Below are positions 1-7,808 of a stretch of 64,000 bases of DNA, piece after piece (position 1 is the stretch's first letter; each line of letters starts with the position of its first letter). The DNA comes from 2-02-FULL-66-14 sp037443705 (GTDB lineage: Bacteria; Pseudomonadota; Gammaproteobacteria; Burkholderiales; SG8-39): the NCBI GenBank assembly GCA_037443705.1, contig JBBINV010000010.1, positions 9,740 to 73,739 on the forward strand. Direction: 5' to 3'. Both the position numbers and the translations under genes were made by a program. The notes beneath the pieces were generated by a model. The model saw nothing but the letters and a program-made list of their open reading frames with translations, did not search any database and was not told the DNA's origin.

Positions 1-943
1 ATTGGTCGATCTGATTCCGGAAACCGGAATAAGGCTCACCCCTCGCCACTACGCCTATCTCAAGATCTCCGAGGGCTGCAATCACAAGTGCACCTTCTGC
101 ATCATCCCGTCGATGCGCGGCCCGCTCGTCTCGCGCCCGATCGGCGAGGTGATGCGGGAAGCCGAGAACCTCGTGCGCGCAGGCGCGAGGGAGCTGCTCG
201 TGATCGCGCAGGACACCAGTGCGTATGGCGTCGACGTGAAGGGCAGGACCGGGTTCTGGAACGGGAAACCGCTGAAGACCTCGTTCGTCCAGCTCTGCAG
301 GGCACTTTCATCCCTCGGTGTCTGGGTACGGTTGCACTACGTCTATCCCTATCCCCACGTGGACGAAGTCATTCCCTTGATGGCCGAGGGAAAGATCCTT
401 CCGTACCTCGACGTTCCGTTCCAGCACGCGAGCCCGCGGATCCTGAAGCTCATGAGGCGCCCGGCGAGCGCCGAGAAGGTCCTGGAGAGGCTGGAGAGCT
501 GGAGAAGGATCTGTCCCGAAATCGCGCTGCGCAGCACCTTCATCGCGGGATTCCCCGGCGAGACCGAGGACGATTTCGAGATGCTGCTCGACTTCCTGCG
601 CGAAGCGCGGCTCGACCGCGTGGGGTGCTTCGCCTACTCGCCGGTCGAGGGCGCGCGCGCGAACGATCTGCCGGGTTCCGTGCCGGAGGAGCTGAAGAAG
701 GAAAGGGTTTCGCGCCTGATGGCGCTCCAGGCGAGGATCAGTGCCGGGAACCTGAAGCGCAAGGTCGGCCGCACGCTCAAGGTCCTTGTCGACGCGCCGG
801 GCATCGGGCGCTCCGCGGCGGATGCGCCCGAGATCGACGGCGCGGTGCGCTTCAGGGGCGGGAAAGCGGGAGAATTCTCCGACGTCCTGATCGAGCGCTC
901 GGACACGCACGATCTCTTCGGACGAATCATTCCTCCACGCTGA
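1..943 (+). CDS. rimO: Ribosomal protein S12 methylthiotransferase RimO (5' end cut off by the window)
   Basis: RimO adds a methylthio group to a conserved aspartate of ribosomal protein S12 using two iron-sulfur clusters and S-adenosylmethionine. The visible 313 residues begin inside the protein; the N-terminal cluster domain lies upstream of the window, since the family is about 440 residues long. The radical-SAM cysteines are seen as EGCNHKCTFC (C26, C30, C33 of the visible part), followed by the radical-SAM barrel with FPGETEDDFE. The C-terminal 60 or so residues look like a TRAM RNA-binding domain. MiaB is the close alternative, but the LPGSVPEE-type spacing and the short tail fit RimO better. 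The stop overlaps the convergent DUF427 gene by 17 bases. Confidence 0.9.
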   Translation, partial: LVDLIPETGIRLTPRHYAYLKISEGCNHKCTFCIIPSMRGPLVSRPIGEVMREAENLVRAGARELLVIAQDTSAYGVDVKGRTGFWNGKPLKTSFVQLCRALSSLGVWVRLHYVYPYPHVDEVIPLMAEGKILPYLDVPFQHASPRILKLMRRPASAEKVLERLESWRRICPEIALRSTFIAGFPGETEDDFEMLLDFLREARLDRVGCFAYSPVEGARANDLPGSVPEELKKERVSRLMALQARISAGNLKRKVGRTLKVLVDAPGIGRSAADAPEIDGAVRFRGGKAGEFSDVLIERSDTHDLFGRIIPPR

Positions 944-1217
944 TGCCCTTCCAGAACGCGACGTAGCCGGCGATCTCCTCGGCTTCGGGCTTGGGGGAGG
1001 GGTAGTACCAGGCGGCGTCGGCGTTGACTTCGCCCTCGACCACGACGTCGTAGTAGCTCGCGACGCCCTTCCAGTGGCACACGGTCCGAGTCTTCGATTC
1101 GCGCAGGTAGGTGCGGTCGACGGCTTCCGGCGGGAAGTAGACGTTGCCTTCCACGATCCGGACCTCGTCGGCACCGGCCTCGGCGATCAGGGCACCGTTC
1201 CAGGTGGCACGCGGCAT
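927..1217 (-). CDS. DUF427 domain protein
   Basis: This is a 96-residue protein that starts MPRATWNGALIAE and belongs to the DUF427 family of small single-domain beta-rich proteins. The family hallmark is visible in the stretch around residues 25-62 (YFPPEAV, the TVCHWKG segment with its conserved Cys-His-Trp-Lys, then ASYYDV) and in the C-terminal WYYPSPKPEA. The molecular function of DUF427 is not established. The gene is convergent with rimO, overlapping it by 17 bases, and lies 14 bases downstream of the EamA transporter gene on the same strand, so it could be the last gene of the prfB-lysS-EamA transcription unit. Confidence 0.85.
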   Translation of the reverse strand: MPRATWNGALIAEAGADEVRIVEGNVYFPPEAVDRTYLRESKTRTVCHWKGVASYYDVVVEGEVNADAAWYYPSPKPEAEEIAGYVAFWKGISVEE

Positions 1218-1231
1218 GAGGGAATTGCAGA

Positions 1232-2068
1232 TCAGCCGCGGCGCACTGTCAAGCGCTGCCGGTGCGCGACGAGCAGGCCCGAGGCGACGATGATCGCCAT
1301 GCCGGCGAGCGAGCCCGCGTCGGGAAAGTTTCCGAACACGAGAAATCCGAGCGCCATCGCCCAGAGAAGCGCGCTGTAGGTGTAGGGTGCGAGCGCGATC
1401 GCGCTGGCGTAATCGTAGGCGCGGATGAGGAGATAATGGCCCACCGAGGCGAGCACGCCGATCACGCCGAGCAGCCCCCAGTGCGCGGGTTCCTGCGGCG
1501 TCTTCCACGCGAAAGGAAGCGCCGCCGAGAGCAGCACCGCGCCCACGATCGCGCCCCAGACGAGGGACGTCATCGGGTGCTCCACTCCCGCGACCTTGCG
1601 GGTGAGGATCTGGTAGAGCGCGTTGCACAGCGCCATCGCCATCGGCAGAAGCGCGTACGCGGTGAACACGTCGGACCCGGGCCGCACGATGACGAGCGCG
1701 CCGGCCAGGCCCGCGAGGATCGCGCCCAGGCGCGCCGCGTCCAGCCGCTCGCCGAGCATCGGCACCGCGAGCGCGGCGACGAAAAGCGGCAGCAGCAGCC
1801 CGATCGCCGCGGCCTCCGCGAGCGGGAGCACCGTGAGCGAGGTGAAGTAGAGCGAGGTCGCGCCGGCGAGCAGCGCCCCGCGCGCGAGCTGGATCCCGGG
1901 GCGCGCGGTGCGCAGCCGCCCGAGCTCGCCGCGCCCGGCGAGCCAGGCGAGGATGATCGCCAGGTTCGCCGCGTAGCGCGCCCAGACGATCCCGGGCACC
2001 GGGTACCACTGCGCGAGGTACTTCGCGATCGTGTCCATGAGCGTGAACACGCCCACGGCGCCGATCAT
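1232..2068 (-). CDS. EamA-family (DMT superfamily) transporter
   Basis: This 278-residue membrane protein has about ten hydrophobic segments arranged as two EamA repeats, typical of drug/metabolite transporters such as RhaT- or YdcZ-like exporters. Repeat landmarks include WARYAANLAIILAWLAG near the N-terminus, the TSLYFTSLTVLPLAEAAAI segment and the second-repeat GHYLLIRAYDYASAIALAPYTY. The substrate cannot be told from the sequence. The chosen ATG lies 19 bases after the lysS stop; the frame is open slightly further upstream (an LRGIAF extension without ATG), so the true start could be a few codons earlier. It is probably cotranscribed with prfB and lysS. Confidence 0.85.
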   Translation of the reverse strand: MIGAVGVFTLMDTIAKYLAQWYPVPGIVWARYAANLAIILAWLAGRGELGRLRTARPGIQLARGALLAGATSLYFTSLTVLPLAEAAAIGLLLPLFVAALAVPMLGERLDAARLGAILAGLAGALVIVRPGSDVFTAYALLPMAMALCNALYQILTRKVAGVEHPMTSLVWGAIVGAVLLSAALPFAWKTPQEPAHWGLLGVIGVLASVGHYLLIRAYDYASAIALAPYTYSALLWAMALGFLVFGNFPDAGSLAGMAIIVASGLLVAHRQRLTVRRG

Positions 2069-2087
2069 GAACGCGATGCCGCGCAGG

Positions 2088-3572
2088 CTACCCGCCTTCG
2101 GCGCGCATGTGCGGGAACAGGATCACGTCGCGGATCGACGGGCTGTCGGTGAGCAGCATCACCAGCCGGTCGACGCCGAGCCCGCCGCCCGCGGTGGGCG
2201 GCAGCCCGTACTCGAGCGCGCGGATGTAGTCGGCGTCGTAGTACATCGCCTCGTGATCGCCCGCTTCCTTCAGCTTCGCCTGCTCGCGGAATCGCTCGGC
2301 CTGGTCCTCCGGGTCGTTCAGCTCGGAAAAGCCGTTCGCGATCTCCTTGGCGTCGATGAACAGCTCGAAGCGGTCGACGATCCCGGGATCGCGGTCGTTC
2401 CGGCGCGCGAGCGGCGAGACCTCGGCGGGGAACTCGGTGACGAACGTGGGCTGCAGCAGGTGCTTTTCCGCCACCGCCTCGAACAGCATCAGCTGCAGCG
2501 CGCCCCAGCCCTGGTGGTCGTGCTCCACGCCCAGGGCCTTCAGCTTTCGCGCGAGGAACGCGCGGTCTCGCAGGTCCGCCATGCCGCATTCCGCGTCCCC
2601 GAACTTCCGGATTGCGTCCGGAATGGAAAGCTTCTCGAAAGGCCTCGAAAAATCAAGGCGCTTGCCCTGATAATCGAAATCCGTTCTTCCGAATGCCGCC
2701 CGGGTCGCGTGGCGCACGAGCTTCTCGGTGTGCGCCATCATGTACTCGCAGTCCTCGTAGGCGCAGTACCACTCCATCATCGTGAACTCGGGGTTGTGCT
2801 TCGTGGAGATCCCCTCGTTGCGGAAATTGCGGTTTATCTCGTACACGCGCTCGAAGCCGCCTACCACCAGGCGCTTGAGGAACAGCTCGGGCGCGATCCG
2901 CAGGTACAGGTCGATATCGAGCGCGTGGTGGTGCGTGCGGAACGGCCGCGCCACCGCGCCCCCGGGGATCGGCTGCATCATCGGCGTCTCGACCTCCATG
3001 TAGCCGTCGGTTCGCATGACGTCGCGCAACGCGTCGATGATTCTCGTCCTCTTCTCGAAAACCTCCTTCGACTTCGGGGAAACGATCAGATCGACGTAGC
3101 GCTGGCGATAGCGCGTCTCCTGGTCGGCGAGGCCGTGGAACTTCTCCGGCAGCGGGCGCAGCGCCTTGGTGAGCAGCCGGATCTCCCTGGCGTGCACCGT
3201 CAGCTCGCCCTTGTTCGTCTTGAAGAGCGTCCCCTTGACGCCGACGATGTCCCCGAGGTCCCAGTGCTTGAACTGCTCGTGCGCTTGCGCGCCGGTGACG
3301 TCGTTCGAAACGTAGATCTGGATCCGGCCGGAGCCGTCCTGGAGCGTCGCGAAGCTCGCCTTGCCCATGACGCGCTTGAGCATCATGCGCCCGGCGACGG
3401 ACACCCGGGCGGGCGCTTTCTCGAGCTCTTCCTTCGTCCGGGCATGGTGCTCGTTCTGAAGCGACCCCGCCCGATGCTCCCTGCGGAAATCGTTCGGAAA
3501 CGCGACTCCCTTCGCGCGCAGAGCCTTCAGCTTCTCGCGCCGCTCGTCGATCAGCCTGTTTTCTTCTTCCAT
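2088..3572 (-). CDS. lysS: Lysine--tRNA ligase, class II
   Basis: LysS charges tRNA-Lys with lysine. The predicted 494 residues match the usual class II length of about 500. The N-terminal OB-fold anticodon-binding domain covers roughly residues 55-165 (VAGRMMLKRVMGKASFATL). The class II catalytic core follows with motif 2 as FRNEGISTKHNPEF and motif 3 as GGGLGVDRLVM near the C-terminus. The start chosen is the ATG of MEEENRLIDERREKL, which lies 2 bases after the prfB stop codon. The prfB-lysS gene pair is a widely conserved arrangement in Proteobacteria, and the tight spacing indicates translational coupling. Confidence 0.96.
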   Translation of the reverse strand: MEEENRLIDERREKLKALRAKGVAFPNDFRREHRAGSLQNEHHARTKEELEKAPARVSVAGRMMLKRVMGKASFATLQDGSGRIQIYVSNDVTGAQAHEQFKHWDLGDIVGVKGTLFKTNKGELTVHAREIRLLTKALRPLPEKFHGLADQETRYRQRYVDLIVSPKSKEVFEKRTRIIDALRDVMRTDGYMEVETPMMQPIPGGAVARPFRTHHHALDIDLYLRIAPELFLKRLVVGGFERVYEINRNFRNEGISTKHNPEFTMMEWYCAYEDCEYMMAHTEKLVRHATRAAFGRTDFDYQGKRLDFSRPFEKLSIPDAIRKFGDAECGMADLRDRAFLARKLKALGVEHDHQGWGALQLMLFEAVAEKHLLQPTFVTEFPAEVSPLARRNDRDPGIVDRFELFIDAKEIANGFSELNDPEDQAERFREQAKLKEAGDHEAMYYDADYIRALEYGLPPTAGGGLGVDRLVMLLTDSPSIRDVILFPHMRAEGG

Positions 3573-3574
3573 CG

Positions 3575-4679
3575 CTAGACTCCCTGCTTGAGACTCGCGG
3601 TGATGAAGTCGTCGAGATCGCCGTCGAGCACCGCCTGCGTGGCGCCCTTCTCGACGCCGGTGCGAAGGTCCTTGATGCGCGACTGGTCGAGGACGTACGA
3701 GCGGATCTGGTGGCCCCACTCGATGTCGGTCTTCGCGGCCTCGAGCCTGGACTGCTCCGCGGTGCGCTTGCGCAGCTCCAGCTCGTACAGGCGCGACTTC
3801 AGCATCGCCATGCACTCGGCGCGGTTGCGGTGCTGGGAGCGGTCGTTCTGGCTCTGCACCACGATCCCGGTCGGCAGGTGCGTGATCCGGACCGCCGACT
3901 CGGTCTTGTTGACGTGCTGGCCGCCTGCGCCCGAGGCGCGGTAGACGTCGATGCGAAGATCGGCGGGGTTCACGGCGATCTCGATCGACTCGTCGATCTC
4001 GGGGTAGACGAACACCGCGGCGAACGAGGTGTGGCGCCGCGCGTTCGCGTCGAAGGGAGACTTGCGCACCAGGCGGTGCACGCCCGACTCGGTGCGCAGG
4101 TGCCCGTAGGCGTATTCGCCCGTCACCTTGAGCGTGGCGCTCTTGATCCCCGCGACCTCGGCCTCGGTGCGCTCGAGCACTTCGGCACTGAAGCGCTTGC
4201 GGTCGCAGTACTTGAGGTACATGCGTTCGAGCATCGCCGCCCAGTCCTGCGCTTCGGTGCCGCCCGAGCCCGCCTGGATGTCGACGAAGCAGTTGTTCGC
4301 ATCGAGCGGATTGGAGAACATGCGGCGGAACTCGAGCGCCGCGACGTCCCTCTCGAGCTTGTCGACATCCGCGGCGACCGCCTCGAGCGCCGCGTCGTCG
4401 CCTTCCAGGCGCGCCAGCTCGAACAGCTCCGCCGAATCGCCGAGGCCGCCGCTCACGCGCTCGAGCACGAGCACCGTGGCCTCCAGCGCCTTCTTCTCTT
4501 TTCCGAGCTCCTGCGCGCGCTGCGGGTTGTCCCACAGGCGCGGGTCTTCCAGCTCGCGGTTCAGCGCCTCGAGGCGGGCCTTCTTCGCCTCGAAGTCAAA
4601 GATACCTCCGCAGCTCGGCGGCGCGCGTCTGCAGCCCGGCGAGCGTGGAGGCGATCAGGTTGACGCGTTCGGGTTCCAT
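3575..4679 (-). CDS. prfB: Peptide chain release factor 2 (programmed +1 frameshift)
   Basis: RF2 recognises UGA and UAA stop codons and triggers peptide release. The gene is in two frames. The first 27 codons (4679 to 4599, MEPERVNLIASTLAGLQ...RRYL) end at an in-frame TGA at 4598-4596. Skipping one base there continues as DFEAKKARLEALN in the frame that ends at 3575, giving 367 residues, very close to the 365 of E. coli RF2. The tripeptide SPF that reads the stop codon is present in RKSPFDANARR, and the catalytic GGQ is present in GAGGQHVNKTES. RF2 itself controls the frameshift by terminating at the UGA when abundant. The gene leads the lysS operon. Confidence 0.96.
4595..4609 (-). promoter_or_regulatory. 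prfB programmed +1 frameshift signal
   Basis: Read on the minus strand the site is GGAGG-TAT-CTT-TGA-C. It has the internal Shine-Dalgarno-like GGAGG (4609-4605), three bases of spacing, the slippery CTT leucine codon, the in-frame TGA stop (4598-4596) and the C after the stop that makes it a poor terminator. This matches the architecture known from E. coli prfB, where the ribosome slips by one base on CTT to read GAC as aspartate. Confidence 0.95.
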
Positions 4680-4698
4680 GCGCGGGAAAAATGGGCGG

Positions 4699-4704
4699 AT
4701 TATA
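4699..4704 (-). promoter_or_regulatory. Candidate -10 box for the prfB operon
   Basis: A perfect TATAAT hexamer is read on the minus strand, ending 19 bases before the prfB start codon. No convincing -35 hexamer was seen at 16-18 bases upstream. It is the only TATAAT-like sequence in the 190-base gap between prfB and the KTSC gene; the rest of that gap (4680-4869) shows nothing else recognisable. Confidence 0.5.
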
Positions 4705-4869
4705 CGCAGGTCCGCGCCCTCGGCGCGAGCTGACGCTCGGTCAGTCTGTCGTCGCGTCGCGCCCGCGCGGCGAACCGGGCGCACATCGGGCCGCCCTCCG
4801 GGAACCCGATCAGAGCCGTGCGCTTCGAGCTCGCTTCGCGAGGTGATCGAGGAACCGCGCGATGAACTT

Positions 4870-5079
4870 CTAGACGCGTTTCCCGGAATAGTCTTCGGCG
4901 ATCTTGTCCTCGAAGAAGCTGGTCGGGTTCGGCGCCGCCATGAAGCGGCGGTAAACCTCGGGATAGACGCGCGTGTACTGCCAGACCTGGCCGTTCGCCA
5001 TCTCGACCTCGAGCGTCATCGATTTCTCGTCGTAGCCCACCGCGCGGATCTTCGACGAATTGACCCGCTTTCGTTCCAT
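4870..5079 (-). CDS. KTSC domain protein
   Basis: This small protein of 69 residues starts MERKRVNSSKIRAVGYD and matches the KTSC domain, named for a conserved Lys-Thr-Ser-Cys-type sequence in the family. The characteristic features are the N-terminal V-N-SS-I segment, the central GQVWQYTRVYPEVY and the FMAAPNPTSFF stretch where the small KTSC proteins carry a conserved aromatic pair. The role is not established; the domain is often found next to nucleic-acid-associated proteins. Its ATG overlaps the TGA of the upstream cyclophilin-like gene, so the two are translationally coupled. Confidence 0.75.
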   Translation of the reverse strand: MERKRVNSSKIRAVGYDEKSMTLEVEMANGQVWQYTRVYPEVYRRFMAAPNPTSFFEDKIAEDYSGKRV

Positions 5080-5450
5080 CACGCTTTGCTCACCTGGATC
5101 TTCTCGCCGGACCGGATGCTTCCCAGCGCTTTCGAATCCCCCAGAACCTTGCCCAGCACGTTGCACTTCGAGACCAGCTTCGGCTTGCCGTCCCTGCCGG
5201 AAACCGGCGTGCGGCCGTAGGGCAGGGCGACCGAGGAGCCCTCGACCCAGAAGCACGCGGTGCCTGGCTCGACCACCTGGCGCGCCTCGGGCTCGAGATC
5301 CGCGCTCACCGGCGCCTCGAAATACACCTCCTCGCCCCAGGTCTGCGCGACCGACTCGAACGGGACGGCTTCGAGCAGCGCGCGCGCCGTGGGCGTGTCG
5401 TCGAGCGCCACGACGAATGCGCGGCCCGCGGCCTCGATCCTGAGCTTCAT
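5079..5450 (-). CDS. Cyclophilin-like fold protein (DUF369/TM1367-type)
   Basis: This 123-residue protein resembles the small bacterial cyclophilin-like family typified by Thermotoga TM1367. The signs are the N-terminal beta strand with a D-T-PTA-ALLEAVPFES helix (TARALLEAVPFES), TWGEEVYFEAPV, the PG-ACFW strand and a C-terminal segment ending GSIRSGEKIQVSKA. The family has the fold of peptidyl-prolyl isomerases, but enzymatic activity is not established for it. Its start codon overlaps the stop of the upstream exported methyltransferase gene (ATGA), and its own stop overlaps the KTSC start, so the three form a compact operon. Confidence 0.7.
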   Translation of the reverse strand: MKLRIEAAGRAFVVALDDTPTARALLEAVPFESVAQTWGEEVYFEAPVSADLEPEARQVVEPGTACFWVEGSSVALPYGRTPVSGRDGKPKLVSKCNVLGKVLGDSKALGSIRSGEKIQVSKA

Positions 5451-6280
5451 TTCGCGGCCACGGCGCGCCAGGGCTCGCTCACGCCGCGCGTCTCGGCGGT
5501 GCCCTCGATCGCGTTGCCCGCGATTCTCCCGGTGAACACCGTGGGCCGTCCCGGCAGCTTGAAGGTCAGGATCTCGCCCTTCAGCTTCGCATCCTCGAGC
5601 GGGAGGCTCCGGCCCTCCAGGCGCGCCGAGCCCGAGACGCGCGTCACCTGCTGCGTGAGCTCGAGGCGCATCGGGCTCCGGCCCACGCGCGCCGGCACCG
5701 TGGCGCTCCAGTGGCCGGCGACCTTCGCCGGCACCACGTAGAGGTAGATCAGCGTGGTCGTGACCCCCGAAATCGCAACCTTGTCCTCGAGGTCCATCTG
5801 CACGTACTTCTCGGGAATCCAGCCGGCGAGCGGGTAGTCGTGCGAGAGCACGCGCGTGCCGGGGCGCAGCTCCGCGAGAAGCTTGTCCTTCAGCATGTTC
5901 ACCGTGTGCGGCAGCAGGTACATGGTGAGCACGGTCGCGCGCGAGATGTCGGTCTTGAACAGGTCCTGGTTGACGAACCTGACGCGGTCCGCGACGCCCT
6001 CCCTGCTCGCCGCCTCGTTCGAGAGCGCGACGAGCTTTTCCTGGATCTCCACGCCGAAGCCGCTCGCGCCGAAGACTTTCGCGGCGGTGAGCACGATGCG
6101 GCCGTCACCCGAGCCGAGGTCGACCACGAAGTCCTTCGGCCCGACCTCGGCGAGCTTGAGCATGTCGGCGACCACGCTCTGCGGCGAGGGCACGTAGGGC
6201 CCGGCGTTGACGGTGCGTTCCTCCGCGAACGCGCCGGACGAGAGCAGTGCGGCGCAGAGCAGCGTGAGCAGGGTTTTCAT
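5447..6280 (-). CDS. Exported SAM-dependent methyltransferase-like protein
   Basis: The 277-residue protein begins with a clear signal peptide (MKTLLTLLCAALLSSGAFA). A class I methyltransferase core follows: motif I is VVDLGSGDGRIVLTA, with the acidic VEIQEKL after strand 2. The C-terminal 120 residues are an additional beta-rich part without a recognised domain. A methyltransferase fold behind a signal peptide is unusual, because SAM is not expected in the periplasm, although similar proteins are common in Betaproteobacteria. The ATG at 6280 was chosen over one 7 codons upstream because it begins the signal peptide directly. The stop overlaps the cyclophilin-like start by 4 bases. Confidence 0.75.
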   Translation of the reverse strand: MKTLLTLLCAALLSSGAFAEERTVNAGPYVPSPQSVVADMLKLAEVGPKDFVVDLGSGDGRIVLTAAKVFGASGFGVEIQEKLVALSNEAASREGVADRVRFVNQDLFKTDISRATVLTMYLLPHTVNMLKDKLLAELRPGTRVLSHDYPLAGWIPEKYVQMDLEDKVAISGVTTTLIYLYVVPAKVAGHWSATVPARVGRSPMRLELTQQVTRVSGSARLEGRSLPLEDAKLKGEILTFKLPGRPTVFTGRIAGNAIEGTAETRGVSEPWRAVAAK

Positions 6281-6380
6281 GATGGGCGCACTGTAACGCA
6301 TACCCGGGTACGCCGGAAGGGAACTGCCGGGGCGCTCCGCTTGTCAGACGCGCACGACAGGAAATCTGAAGGAGATGCAG

Positions 6381-7775
6381 ATGAAGCTCAAAGCTGCAGC
6401 GACCGTGCTCGTCGCCGCAAGCCTCGCCGCGGCCGGCGCGTATCTCGCGCGGCAGGATATCTTCGTCCGGCTGCAGGAGGTGCACGCCGCCGCACCGGCC
6501 GCGGTCCCGGCTGCGCCCGCGGCGACGCTGCCGGACTTCGCGGGGATCGTCCAGCAGTACGGTCCCGCGGTTGTGAACCTCTCCGCCTCGGGAACGCGCG
6601 AGGCCGGTTTGGGCGAATTTCCTTTTCCGTTCGCGCTTCCGCGCGAGATGCCCGTCCAGGGCCAGGGCTCGGGCTTCATCGTGAGCCCGGACGGCGTGGT
6701 CCTCACCAACGCGCATGTGGTGCGGGATGCGTCGGAGGTCACCGTCAAGCTCACCGACCGGCGCGAGTTCCGCGCCAGGGTCCTCGGCATCGACCCGGCC
6801 ACCGACGTCGCGGTGCTCCGGGTCGACGCGAAGGGCCTGCCCGCGGTGCGCCTGGGCGATCCGGCGCGCGTGCGCGTCGGCGACTGGGTGGTCGCGATCG
6901 GCTCGCCGTTCGGCTTCGAGAACAGCGTCACCGCGGGGATCGTGTCCGCGAAGGGCCGGTCGCTGCCCGGCGAGAACTTCGTGCCGTTCATCCAGACCGA
7001 CGTCGCGGTGAACCCGGGCAATTCCGGCGGGCCGCTCTTCAACCTGCAGGGCGAGGTGGTCGGGATCAACTCGCAGATCTACAGCCGCTCGGGCGGCTAC
7101 CAGGGCCTTTCGTTCGCGATCCCGATCGACGTCGCGCTGCGCGTCAAGGACCAGATCGTCGCCACCGGGCGCGCGAGGCACGCGCGGCTCGGCGTCTCGG
7201 TGCAGCAGGTGAACCAGGCGCTCGCCGAATCGTTCGGCCTGAAGCGCGCGCAGGGCGCGCTCGTGTCGCAGGTGCAGCCCGGGAGCGCGGCGGCGCGCGC
7301 GGGCCTGCGCGCCGGCGACGTCGTCCTCAAGTACAACGGCAGGACGGTCGACGCCGCGAGCGACCTCTCCGCCGCGGTAGGCCTTGCCGTGCCCGGCGAC
7401 AGGGCGACGCTGGAAGTGTGGCGCGACGGCGCCGCGCGCGAGATCGTCGCCACGCTCGGCGAGGCGAACGAGAAGGCAGAGCCGCGCGCATCGGGCGCGC
7501 CGCCCGAGAAAGGGCGCCTGGGGCTCGCGATCCGGCCGCTCACGCCGCAGGAGCGGCGCGAGGCCGAGGTGCCTGGCGGGGGGCTGCTGGTCGAAGGCGT
7601 CGACGGTCCCGCGGCGCGCGCCGGGCTGCAGCCGGGCGACATCGTGCTGTCGGCGAACGGCAAGCCGGTGAAGAGCGTGGACGACCTGCGCGCGGCGGTG
7701 AAATCCGCCAGGAGCGTGGCGCTGCTCGTGCAGCGCGACGGCGAGCGGATCTTCGTTCCCGTGACGGCGGGATAG
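6381..7775 (+). CDS. Periplasmic serine endoprotease of the Deg/HtrA family
   Basis: This trypsin-like protease with two PDZ domains degrades or refolds misfolded envelope proteins. From the ATG at 6381 the protein has 464 residues: an N-terminal membrane or signal segment (residues 1-25), a linker rich in Ala and Pro, the protease domain with the triad H112 (TNAHVV), D142 (DPATDVAVL) and S215 (GNSGG), PDZ1 at about 265-350 and PDZ2 at about 375-460. The AAGGAG at 6369-6374 is well spaced for 6381 but too close to the in-frame ATG at 6375, which decided the start. It could be DegP, DegQ or MucD by function; sequence alone does not separate these. Confidence 0.9.
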   Translation: MKLKAAATVLVAASLAAAGAYLARQDIFVRLQEVHAAAPAAVPAAPAATLPDFAGIVQQYGPAVVNLSASGTREAGLGEFPFPFALPREMPVQGQGSGFIVSPDGVVLTNAHVVRDASEVTVKLTDRREFRARVLGIDPATDVAVLRVDAKGLPAVRLGDPARVRVGDWVVAIGSPFGFENSVTAGIVSAKGRSLPGENFVPFIQTDVAVNPGNSGGPLFNLQGEVVGINSQIYSRSGGYQGLSFAIPIDVALRVKDQIVATGRARHARLGVSVQQVNQALAESFGLKRAQGALVSQVQPGSAAARAGLRAGDVVLKYNGRTVDAASDLSAAVGLAVPGDRATLEVWRDGAAREIVATLGEANEKAEPRASGAPPEKGRLGLAIRPLTPQERREAEVPGGGLLVEGVDGPAARAGLQPGDIVLSANGKPVKSVDDLRAAVKSARSVALLVQRDGERIFVPVTAG

Positions 7776-7784
7776 GAAGCTGCC

Positions 7785-7808
7785 GTCGTACCCGCGAAAG
7801 CGGGAACC
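7785..7808. repeat. Intergenic palindrome, family A copy 1
   Basis: The core CCCGC-GAAA-GCGGG (7791-7804) is a 5-bp stem with a GAAA tetraloop, flanked by GTCGTA and AACC. It lies between the convergent protease and recJ genes and overlaps the first base of the recJ stop codon. Three related copies occur at 11867, 14731 and 40272. A transcript from either side would form a stable hairpin here. Confidence 0.7.

Noticed and set aside
2088..4535. Continuous minus-strand frame joining lysS to sequence upstream
   Set aside because: The upstream part is prfB read in the wrong frame; lysS begins at 3572 and prfB is explained by its own frames with the programmed shift.
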